Of a stretch of 31,962 nt of DNA, positions 1-6,715 are shown piece by piece (the first letter of the stretch is position 1; every line of letters starts with the position of its first letter). This DNA comes from a virus: positions 1 through 31,962 of the IMG/VR virus record IMGVR_UViG_3300044568_000352; one strand, 5' to 3'. A model generated the notes under the pieces. It was not told the origin of the DNA, searched no databases, and worked only from the letters and a program-made list of their open reading frames with translations. The position numbers and the translations under genes are program-made.

Positions 1-621
1 AGATGACAGTAAAATCTTTGTGGTTTCACCAGCAGAGATTGTAGGATATACTGAGGTGAAGAATTGTTCAGCAATGTTGTTTGGAATGATCGCCGCCTCA
101 TCAACGTATAGTAAGTTTACAGACTTACCACGAATACCTGATGCGCTTGTTGCCGCTGTGAAGACAATTGATCCGTTTTCGAGTGCAATGTCACCTTTGT
201 TCCATGTAGTTACACCTTGCTGTAGCCAAACAGGAAGGTTCTCATACATTATTTGATAACGATACAATACTTCTCGCGCGGCTGTAGCCTTGTTTGCAAG
301 AATCGCAACTGTCTTGCTTTCCTGGAAAATGGTATACCAAAGGATATACGCCGCAGAGGTGGTAGTCTTGCCCTGCTGACGCCCTTCCATCAGAATGACT
401 TTGCGATTGTTGTGAATCACATTGACTTTGTTTTTCTGACATTCGTATAGTTTGAATGGCTGAAGACCATGGTCCAGAGTTACAATCTTACAATAAGTTT
501 CGATGAAGTATATCGGATCGCTTGCACATTTCAGATATTCTTCAATCTGTTCTTTTGTAAAATTAAGTGGTACTCCGGCAGCCTTTAGATTTGCATTTCC
601 TAGATATTGTTTTACACTCAT
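1..621 (-). CDS. 17: Terminase large subunit gp17, N-terminal ATPase part (cut by window edge)
   Basis: This is the packaging motor ATPase that drives DNA into the prohead. Only the first 207 residues are present; the rest of the ATPase domain and the nuclease domain lie beyond the left edge. The visible part has a deviant Walker A, EGRQQGKT (residues 79-86, Lys85), as in T4 gp17, and a Walker B, LLYVDE (170-175), with Glu175 as the expected catalytic base. It ends at KILLSS, which fits the coupling motif III. An adenine-contacting LQPFKLYECQ stretch precedes Walker A. The ATG at 621-619 overlaps the gp16 stop as ATGA, so translation is probably coupled. The order gp13-14-15-16-17 matches T4. 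Identity is nearly certain. Confidence 0.95.
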   Translation of the reverse strand, partial: MSVKQYLGNANLKAAGVPLNFTKEQIEEYLKCASDPIYFIETYCKIVTLDHGLQPFKLYECQKNKVNVIHNNRKVILMEGRQQGKTTTSAAYILWYTIFQESKTVAILANKATAAREVLYRYQIMYENLPVWLQQGVTTWNKGDIALENGSIVFTAATSASGIRGKSVNLLYVDEAAIIPNNIAEQFFTSVYPTISAGETTKILLSS

Positions 622-1025
622 CTTTTAGATATCAATTTTTGTAGTTCTGCTGTGCTTCCAACGAATAGCGCATTCGTTACGTGAGTTGGACTTGATTGTT
701 CTTCGTCTTTTTTCTGTTGAATATCTTTTTTTGCTTTTGCAAGATTCAATAAGTCTTTGTTTGTCTCTGCTAATGTTTTGATTAACTGTCCGACAACTTC
801 ATATGCTCTTGGAGATTCACCTTCTTTTGCTAAGAAAGTTAAATTCTCCATTACGTCTTTGCCATTGTCAATTAATGTGCGTAGATTCTTTCGTGCATAT
901 TCATAGTCATCGTCAACTTGTGTAGTTTCTTCGACAACTACTAAGGGTTTCTCAGTAGTTGAAAGTTGCACATTTGGAACAATATCAAAGATATCGTTGA
1001 GTTTTTCGTCTACTGTCTTCTTCAT
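618..1025 (-). CDS. 16: Terminase small subunit gp16
   Basis: This 135-aa protein is the DNA-recognition and regulator subunit of the packaging motor. The call rests on position directly before gp17 and on the family pattern: an acidic N-terminal half, a core around LTFLAKEGESPRAYEVVGQL (residues 62-81), a predicted coiled coil rich in Lys and Glu (about 76-110) expected to drive oligomerisation, and a C-terminal FVGSTAELQKLI (121-132) that recurs in marine T4-like small terminases. It is somewhat shorter than T4 gp16 (about 164 aa). Its ATG overlaps the gp15 stop by four bases (1022-1025), and its stop overlaps the gp17 start in the same way. Confidence 0.85.
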   Translation of the reverse strand: MKKTVDEKLNDIFDIVPNVQLSTTEKPLVVVEETTQVDDDYEYARKNLRTLIDNGKDVMENLTFLAKEGESPRAYEVVGQLIKTLAETNKDLLNLAKAKKDIQQKKDEEQSSPTHVTNALFVGSTAELQKLISKR

Positions 1026-1759
1026 AGTAAATGATTATTCTCCGTAACAGTTTCAGTAATCTCAAAAGATGCATCACCTTCAAATGTTTGAGTGGTAATG
1101 ATTGCTTCTTCAATTCTGGTGCGAACATCGGCCCTATCAATGTATTTGTATTTCTGTAGAGGACCGAATAGATAACCTTTAACAGTAAAATCAAACTGCC
1201 AAGTTAAAACTCTGCGACTATCAAAGTCACCTTCCCATTGATCGTCTGAAGTTACGCTATTGAGTTCAATTGGAATGTCCATTGTAATACCTAGATCAGG
1301 CAAAATCTTCATCGTGACTGTCCAATCTGGCGTGAAGAATGGAACAATTTGTTCTACAATCTGTGTGCCGTCTTCTGCGTTTTTAACAAATGCGTTTAAT
1401 TGAAATTGCATGTCATATGGCACTGGCGCATATGTAAAACCAAAATCGTTACCACCTGTGTTTTGTCCTTTGACAAATTTATGTGCAGTATTAATCTTTC
1501 TGCTAGGCGCATATGACATAGACATAAATTCAAATCCTAATCTAGGATTTGTAACTGCAATTTCTCTGTTTAGCGTAGGATCGCCATAAATTCTTTGATA
1601 AAATTTCTGCTTTGGACCATACTCAATAGGAACATTTAAAGTTTGTGCAACGTTGCCGCTTGTATCATAGCGTTCAATTTGAATCTCATTGAAGAGATTA
1701 CCAAACATAATTACAAAACGTCTAAGCGTTCCGTGATAATAATCGTGACCGAACATCAT
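1022..1759 (-). CDS. 15: Tail sheath stabilizer and completion protein gp15
   Basis: gp15 caps the finished contractile tail and gives the surface to which the neck (gp13/gp14) binds. The 245-aa product begins MMFGHDYYHGTLRRF and continues with the characteristic MFGNLFNEIQIERYD (residues 18-32), VPIEYGPKQKFYQRIYGDP (about 43-61) and NREIAVTNPRLGFEF, a conserved pattern of the gp15 family. T4 gp15 is slightly longer (about 272 aa). Two ATG codons stand in tandem (1759 and 1756) and either may be used. The gene starts two bases after the gp14 stop and overlaps gp16, within the conserved 13-17 packaging/neck block. Confidence 0.88.
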   Translation of the reverse strand: MMFGHDYYHGTLRRFVIMFGNLFNEIQIERYDTSGNVAQTLNVPIEYGPKQKFYQRIYGDPTLNREIAVTNPRLGFEFMSMSYAPSRKINTAHKFVKGQNTGGNDFGFTYAPVPYDMQFQLNAFVKNAEDGTQIVEQIVPFFTPDWTVTMKILPDLGITMDIPIELNSVTSDDQWEGDFDSRRVLTWQFDFTVKGYLFGPLQKYKYIDRADVRTRIEEAIITTQTFEGDASFEITETVTENNHLL

Positions 1760-1761
1760 AA

Positions 1762-2577
1762 TTAGTAAGTCCTTGTAAGTGCAAATGGATTCAATTCGGT
1801 AAAGTCAACAACATCGTCATCAACAAGTTTTTCTCCGAGTGCTTCATTATCTGCTGTTGCGTCATATGTAATAACAGTATCGCCTTCTTTGACAAAGAAT
1901 GTGCCGTCTTCGTTGAGCATGAAGTCTCCATCTTCAAGAAGTGCTTTCTCTAGATTTGCGGTTGATAGACTGTATTGATCTTCAATGCCATCAATATCTC
2001 CAACTTCAGTATTGAGTTCTTCACTAGAGTATTCGAATCTATCGCAACGCAATTCGTATGTAAACAGTTTGCCCAACTGAAAGAAATTTTCAATGTTTTC
2101 GGTAAACTTAATTTCATACATGTATTTCATCATAGGTATCCAAATCAAGTCGCCTTCGCGAGGACGAATGATTGCTTCATAATCCCATGCGTCTGATACA
2201 TCATAAAGAAGTTGTTCGCCATCTTCGTTGATTAGATTGTATCCGTATTCTGTTAGCAAAGATGTTTTAAGTGACTGTCCAAATCTTTTCTGTGAAACTA
2301 CAAAAGTGATTGATTCATCAATCTGTAGACCAAACTTTGAAATGAAGTCTTCTTGTCCTTGAAAACCATCGAAACTCTTTACAAACAATTCCATTTCAAT
2401 CGCATCTTCAAATTTAGATAAAGTATCTTCACCATAGATTTGATCTAAATTTTGAAATGTTCGAGGCAAGTAATAGCCTTGAATGCCATACGTCTTGATG
2501 GATTCAATAATTAAGTCTTCTAAAACATTTTGCTCAGTATTGGTGTTATACTGATTAAAATAGCGATTTCTTGCCAT
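1762..2577 (-). CDS. 14: Neck protein gp14 (head completion)
   Basis: gp14 forms part of the neck that closes the filled head and docks the tail. The 271-aa protein has the family N-terminus, MARNRYFNQYNTNTEQNV, followed by LIIESIKTYGIQGYYLPR (about residues 22-39) and an acidic segment, then a FGLQIDESITFVVSQKRF stretch (about 82-99) typical of gp14 homologues. The C-terminal third, around DFMLNEDGTFFVKEGDTVI, is rich in Asp, Glu and aromatic residues. Length is close to T4 gp14 (256 aa). It lies four bases downstream of gp13 and two bases upstream of gp15, in the T4 order. Confidence 0.9.
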   Translation of the reverse strand: MARNRYFNQYNTNTEQNVLEDLIIESIKTYGIQGYYLPRTFQNLDQIYGEDTLSKFEDAIEMELFVKSFDGFQGQEDFISKFGLQIDESITFVVSQKRFGQSLKTSLLTEYGYNLINEDGEQLLYDVSDAWDYEAIIRPREGDLIWIPMMKYMYEIKFTENIENFFQLGKLFTYELRCDRFEYSSEELNTEVGDIDGIEDQYSLSTANLEKALLEDGDFMLNEDGTFFVKEGDTVITYDATADNEALGEKLVDDDVVDFTELNPFALTRTY

Positions 2578-2581
2578 GTGA

Positions 2582-3325
2582 TTAGCCGATCATGTCTGAA
2601 ACAGGCAGAGAGTAAGTGTTGATCATCTCTTCCTCTAACTTACGTATTTCTTCGTTTGCCTCTTCCCAGATTTTTTGTCCGTTAAATGTAACTCCGCCAG
2701 GCATTGTCATGCCTTCGAATTTTTTGAGATTGTCGCCCCATTGTCTTTTGATTAATTGTGTAGCATAATTTTGTAGCCAACGATCAGTCCAAACGTCTGT
2801 ATAGACTTCAGGATCAACTAATTGATATGCTTCAACAACAACGTATTCGCCAACTGTTGTTTTTTCTAGCCATGCCATATCAATATAAAGTTTGTTGATA
2901 TGACGATTATATCTGAGTGCTTGTTTGCCTACAAATAGTTCTTCGGCAAGTGCTACGTTTTGCAGAGCCATATAGTATGGTGCATAACTTGTAGAATTGA
3001 ATGCGTATAAGTCATTCAATGAAATTTGATATCTCAGATTGAAAAGATTGTTGGTAGAATAGGAATCTCCAATATCAAAGATGTTTACAACACCAATAAT
3101 GTTTTGCGGTATTGTTAGATACTTATTTGTTTGATCTTGTGCTGTAATTTGATAGAGTAAATACGTCTTTTCAGAACCATCAAAATGATAATCGTGATAA
3201 TATGCGAGTGCTTCGTCAACTCTGTCTTCAACTTGATCATTATCAACGTTGATTTCAAGAACAGGCTTACCTAGTTTCTTTAGGCAGTATTCAATGAAGT
3301 CTTCTCTAGAGGTTGGTTTTGCCAT
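2582..3325 (-). CDS. 13: Neck protein gp13 (head completion)
   Basis: This 247-aa protein is the first gene of the neck/packaging block. gp13 and gp14 together form the collar that seals the head. The N-terminus, with SREDFIEYCLKKLGKP (residues 6-21) and VEDRVDEALAYYHDYH (about 32-47), matches the gp13 family. T4 gp13 is longer (309 aa), and the shorter form is usual in marine relatives. The ATG at 3325 is supported by a good ribosome site (AAGGACC, 3333-3339) and by a perfect late promoter box at 3354-3361. The previous gene on this strand is separated by a terminator hairpin. Confidence 0.9.
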   Translation of the reverse strand: MAKPTSREDFIEYCLKKLGKPVLEINVDNDQVEDRVDEALAYYHDYHFDGSEKTYLLYQITAQDQTNKYLTIPQNIIGVVNIFDIGDSYSTNNLFNLRYQISLNDLYAFNSTSYAPYYMALQNVALAEELFVGKQALRYNRHINKLYIDMAWLEKTTVGEYVVVEAYQLVDPEVYTDVWTDRWLQNYATQLIKRQWGDNLKKFEGMTMPGGVTFNGQKIWEEANEEIRKLEEEMINTYSLPVSDMIG

Positions 3326-3353
3326 GAATGTGGTCCTTTAAATTTAACACCTC

Positions 3354-3361
3354 TATTTATA
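3354..3361 (-). promoter_or_regulatory. T4-type late promoter ahead of gp13-gp17
   Basis: The minus strand reads TATAAATA, a perfect match to the T4 late promoter box recognised by the phage sigma factor gp55 with the sliding clamp. It lies 28 bases before the gp13 ATG, with a Shine-Dalgarno sequence in between, and directly after a terminator hairpin. It should therefore drive the neck and terminase block independently of the fibre genes. Confidence 0.8.
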
Positions 3362-3377
3362 ATTTCTTAGAAAATAA

Positions 3378-3401
3378 AAAACCCACCGAGTGGTGGGTTT
3401 T
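3378..3401 (-). terminator. Intrinsic terminator hairpin after the fibre/propeller gene
   Basis: A perfect 10-bp stem (ACCCACC / GGTGGGT, extended by AAA/TTT) closes a 4-base loop. Read on the minus strand it is followed by a T-rich run (TTTTTTATTTT), as expected of a rho-independent terminator for transcripts coming from 4533. On the plus strand the tail is weaker (TTTTATATT), so it may also act in the opposite direction. It is the clearest terminator seen in the window and splits the minus-strand genes into two transcription blocks. Confidence 0.85.
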
Positions 3402-3420
3402 ATATTAAATTATTGATTAA

Positions 3421-4533
3421 TTACACTAGGGTATAGCATCCACAAGTTCTTGATCTTCCTCGGTTCCAAATATATCCACTTGGACCGGTTCTTGTATTTG
3501 TCCAAGAATCTGTTGATCGATTGTATCTGTAAATTTGATATGGTGCCGGATCACCACCGGTTGAACTACCCGCAACATAGATATTATCTGTAATTGGATC
3601 ATGAACAACACCGCCCTCGCCGCCAGTTGAAAACGTCTGAGTAGTTCCTCCGTTATTTTTAGCGGAGTGTCTCCATGGCGAATTATTGTAAGCAGTTTGA
3701 TTTGTAATAGAAACAAGTCCTTGTCCGTATACGGACGAACTAAAATTTGTACCGCCAGTTGATGATGGCCAATCAACATACGCCATCAAGCCACCATACA
3801 TACTACCCATACTACCGTTTCTGGAATAAATTGCGGTTCCAGTTGTTAAACTATTAGTGTTGTGATCATAAAACCATGCTCCACCATTAGTAATCACACC
3901 AGCGCCAATTGCAGAATCATTTCTTGGAGATACCATCATTGATCCATTCAGTCCAGTTCCCATAGATGCAATGTGTGTATAATTTCCGTTTTCAAACTTT
4001 CCAAATGCGGATTGACTATACCCTGTTGCAAAGATATATTTTCCTGCTTGAGCCAGAGATTCTTCTTCCCATGTTGAAGGATATGTATATGCGGTTTGAA
4101 CACTTCCACCCTCAGTTACTACTCGTAGGTAACCAGGATTTCCTGATCCACCACCTGCCATCCATCCAAAATATCCATCATGAGCCCAAGCAGAGCCATA
4201 GTTATAGCCTTCCATACCGGGTCCGCTCCAAGTAAAATAACTTGCGGTCCCAAATGATTTATTATTCGCATCCCATTGCCATTTATATGCGTTAGTTTGA
4301 TTACTTTGAAACAGTCTAACAGTAAAATTGACATGATCGAATGCGAAAGAACTACCAAAACCGCTAGGTGCACCGCTTAAAGTTTGGTCGTTTCCTGCAA
4401 TTGTAGTATCTGCACTAATATATAAGTGGCTTCCACTGGAGCGGCCGCCTGACCACGTGAACCATCCTACTGGCGGCTGATCAAGGGCCGCAGCCCCACC
4501 TTTACCTGCTAAAAATGTATGAGGTATGCTCAT
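3421..4533 (-). CDS. Propeller-like virion protein, probable fibre tip or adhesin
   Basis: This 370-aa protein is not assigned to a named family here. It is rich in Gly, Ser, Thr, Asn, Trp and Tyr, with short repeated hydrophobic/Gly blocks such as AYVDWPSSTGG, GVVHDPITDNIYVAGSS and PYQIYRYNRSTDSW (near the C-terminus). These resemble blades of a Kelch-type or similar beta-propeller; that is inference from pattern only. It has no signal peptide or membrane segment. It ends RSRTCGCYTLV, with two Cys close to the C-terminus. It lies directly after the fibre-like 632-aa gene (25-base gap, ribosome site AAGGAAA) and ends at a terminator, so it is likely a distal tail component, perhaps involved in receptor binding. 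Confidence 0.6.
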   Translation of the reverse strand: MSIPHTFLAGKGGAAALDQPPVGWFTWSGGRSSGSHLYISADTTIAGNDQTLSGAPSGFGSSFAFDHVNFTVRLFQSNQTNAYKWQWDANNKSFGTASYFTWSGPGMEGYNYGSAWAHDGYFGWMAGGGSGNPGYLRVVTEGGSVQTAYTYPSTWEEESLAQAGKYIFATGYSQSAFGKFENGNYTHIASMGTGLNGSMMVSPRNDSAIGAGVITNGGAWFYDHNTNSLTTGTAIYSRNGSMGSMYGGLMAYVDWPSSTGGTNFSSSVYGQGLVSITNQTAYNNSPWRHSAKNNGGTTQTFSTGGEGGVVHDPITDNIYVAGSSTGGDPAPYQIYRYNRSTDSWTNTRTGPSGYIWNRGRSRTCGCYTLV

Positions 4534-4558
4534 AGTTTTTCCTTCATTACGTTATTCA

Positions 4559-6457
4559 TTAAATTGTGTGTCCAGTAGCAGAACCAAATACGTTTGTGCC
4601 GTCATGACACGTTAAGGAGATTACCCAATATCTATAATCTGCCCAAGTAGGCGTTTCTGCACTTGCCCATTTAATGTTTGCACTAAATGTTGGCGTATAT
4701 GATGATGCACTTCTGTCTAATTTAAAGATTGTAACTTTACCTTCAGCCTTATTTGATTCGGTAAATGTTGTGGCACCAGACATTGTTAATTTATTGAATG
4801 GTTTATTAAAATCAATATTTGTTGTTACTGTGGTAATAGAAGGATGTAAGTTTTCATAAGTGAATCCTCCACCAGTAATATTTCCTGCTAGAGTAATACC
4901 CGTTAGAGTTGACACGCCACTTACGTTTAATGTTGACTGTAAAGTAGCGGCACCTGCAACGTTAATTTGTTCACCGATCCAGGTCGCGCCAGCGACACCT
5001 AGACCACCACCAGCAATCAAAGAACCTGTTGTGGTGCTTGAAGATGCTGTAGTGTCTGTTGTCTTAAGTGCTCCACCAGCAGTAACTTGACCTGCAATAC
5101 CTGCACCACCAGAAACAATCAACGCACCTGTTGTGGTGCTTGAAGATGCTGTGGTATCAACTGCTTTCAAAGCACCAACTTGAAGTGTTGAGTATGAAGC
5201 ACCGGTAAAGTTTACTGTGTTTGCTGGCTCGTTAGAAATACCATTAAATAGTTTGTAAATACCAGAATCACTTGCATCACGAACAAGACCAGTATACTTT
5301 GTACCTGTTGATGTGTATTCACCAACAAAACCTAAGTCGAATATATCTGCGGCGTTGTTTGAACCAACGAAAATAATTGGGTTATCAACTTGCAGAGATG
5401 ATGTAGAAACTGTGTTACCGCCACCACCAAGTGTAATTGTACCGGTAATTGCTACGTTACCACCAATGTTCAAGTTACCCACAAGACCGATACCACCGTT
5501 AACTGTCAAAGCACCTGTTGTTGTGTTTGAAGATTGTGTATCAATTTCAATGTGAATGTTTTGACCTGGAGTAATCACCATCTGAGTGTTATTTGCAGGA
5601 TCATCGAAACCTTCAGCAGAGAAGATAATCTTATTGCCTGTACCGTTACCACCAGTACCAATTACAAGGTCACCGGATTCACTCGTTCCAACTGGCGCAG
5701 AATATAACAAGTATGCATCGTCTGCTTTTGTAATACCGAAAGCACCTTCTGCATAGTTTGATGAATTAACACCAAATGAAACCCAACCGTCTGCTGTGTT
5801 ACCTGTTGCGTGAATTGCAATGAATTCTGCGTATGCGTTTGCTCCCTCATTTTGGTTCACAACCATCATGTCGATAGGTGCGTTTGTGTTTGCTACAGCA
5901 AAAATTTTATGGGTATCTGCATTATCACCCTTTGCACTAGCCCAAGTCTCTACGTCGCCACCAGCACCAACGTGCCATTCAGCATGAAGGTGATTTGCAT
6001 CTACTCTACCTGTTCCAGATGCATCACCACTTGACGTTAGAATCAAACTACCATTTGACGCATAGTAAACTGCATTGTTTGCGCCAGAACCGAATGTAGT
6101 GGTTCCAGTTAATGTTGATGTGCCTGTTACTGAAAGAGTTCCTCCAGTAGAAACGTTTCCTCCAGTTAAAGTTCCAGTAACTGAAAGCGCATCGGTAGAT
6201 GTATTATACGCGATGCCGTTATCGCTACTAATTTCTCCACCTATTCCTGCAAGAAGGACTCGTCCTGAAACTAAATTTGTTCCATATAATACAGGAGCAG
6301 AAACGCTGGTGTTTGCAACTAGAGTATTTGAAGTGGCAGTATTTACCGCAAGAGTTGCGGTACCATCACCAAAACTATTGATAGAATTGGCTGCATTATT
6401 AAATGTTGTTCTAAATTCATTGAAGGTATTAGACAACGCTACTTGTGAAATTGTCAT
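4559..6457 (-). CDS. Repeat-rich fibre-like virion structural protein
   Basis: This 632-aa protein has the low-complexity, beta-rich composition of tail fibres in marine T4-like phages. The N-terminus (about 1-60) contains a helical LSNTFNEFRTTFNNAANSIN segment, probably an attachment or trimerisation region. The middle holds degenerate repeats with the pattern S-S-x-T-T-T-G-A-L-x-V-x-G-G-x-G at about residues 305, 432 and 466, and GTxT/GxLxVTG strands elsewhere. The C-terminal 90 residues, ending SLTCHDGTNVFGSATGHTI, form a distinct domain of the kind seen at fibre ends. A late promoter box lies 110 bases upstream, inside the preceding small gene. The exact position in the virion is unknown. 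Confidence 0.7.
   Translation of the reverse strand: MTISQVALSNTFNEFRTTFNNAANSINSFGDGTATLAVNTATSNTLVANTSVSAPVLYGTNLVSGRVLLAGIGGEISSDNGIAYNTSTDALSVTGTLTGGNVSTGGTLSVTGTSTLTGTTTFGSGANNAVYYASNGSLILTSSGDASGTGRVDANHLHAEWHVGAGGDVETWASAKGDNADTHKIFAVANTNAPIDMMVVNQNEGANAYAEFIAIHATGNTADGWVSFGVNSSNYAEGAFGITKADDAYLLYSAPVGTSESGDLVIGTGGNGTGNKIIFSAEGFDDPANNTQMVITPGQNIHIEIDTQSSNTTTGALTVNGGIGLVGNLNIGGNVAITGTITLGGGGNTVSTSSLQVDNPIIFVGSNNAADIFDLGFVGEYTSTGTKYTGLVRDASDSGIYKLFNGISNEPANTVNFTGASYSTLQVGALKAVDTTASSSTTTGALIVSGGAGIAGQVTAGGALKTTDTTASSSTTTGSLIAGGGLGVAGATWIGEQINVAGAATLQSTLNVSGVSTLTGITLAGNITGGGFTYENLHPSITTVTTNIDFNKPFNKLTMSGATTFTESNKAEGKVTIFKLDRSASSYTPTFSANIKWASAETPTWADYRYWVISLTCHDGTNVFGSATGHTI
5024..5152 (-). 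repeat. Direct repeats encoding the S/T/G fibre repeat
   Basis: A 27-base sequence occurs identically at 5024-5050 and 5126-5152, exactly 102 bases (34 codons) apart, with a diverged third copy at 5513-5539. All lie in the same frame of the fibre-like gene and encode the T-A-S-S-S-T-T-T-G motif. The near-identity of the two close copies suggests recent duplication or gene conversion. Confidence 0.8.
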
Positions 6458-6459
6458 GG

Positions 6460-6711
6460 TTATTCTCTCTCTTTAGTGATTTTTAGCAATAAGGTTTTGA
6501 TTTCCGTCAGATCGCACTTAATCTGGTTGATTTCAGACTTTACCGCGTCTATTTCTGAACTATTCTTATTTATATCAATTAACTTACGTCTTTGAATTTT
6601 ATACTTCAAAAGTGAGTCAATATCTGTGTTCAAAATAGCCTTCGAGTGAGTATCTCGCTCAGTAAAGCCTCTAACAGGTTCCGAAACAATAAGTTTATTT
6701 GTTGGATTCAT
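6460..6711 (-). CDS. Small coiled-coil protein between DUF4815 and fibre genes
   Basis: An 83-aa protein beginning MNPTNKLIVSEPVRG. The first ATG is at 6711; a TTG at 6723 would add four residues but overlaps the previous gene. The ATG start lies four bases after the stop of the 2041-aa gene, with no clear ribosome site, so coupled translation is likely. The C-terminal half (about residues 35-82) is a charged, Ile/Leu-spaced helix with heptad character (VKSEINQIKCDLTEIKTLLL), so a short trimeric or dimeric coiled coil is plausible. It could be a connector or chaperone for the fibre encoded next (two-base gap). No family is recognised. Confidence 0.65.
   Translation of the reverse strand: MNPTNKLIVSEPVRGFTERDTHSKAILNTDIDSLLKYKIQRRKLIDINKNSSEIDAVKSEINQIKCDLTEIKTLLLKITKERE
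6567..6574 (-). promoter_or_regulatory. Internal T4-type late promoter for the fibre-like gene
   Basis: The minus strand reads TATAAATA inside the coding region of the small coiled-coil gene, 110 bases before the ATG of the 632-aa fibre-like gene. The match to the late box is perfect and the orientation fits, so it may give extra transcription of the fibre and propeller genes. Because it is within a gene, a chance match cannot be excluded. Confidence 0.5.
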
Positions 6712-6715
6712 ATGA

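Noticed and set aside
4283-4291. TATAAATG-like sequence on the minus strand inside the propeller-like gene
   Set aside because: One mismatch to the late box, deep within a gene and with no gene start suitably downstream.
4860-6476. Long plus-strand open frames opposite the fibre-like gene (for example 6075-6476)
   Set aside because: They are antisense shadows of the Gly/Thr-rich minus-strand gene, have Pro/Val-rich composition and no ribosome sites.
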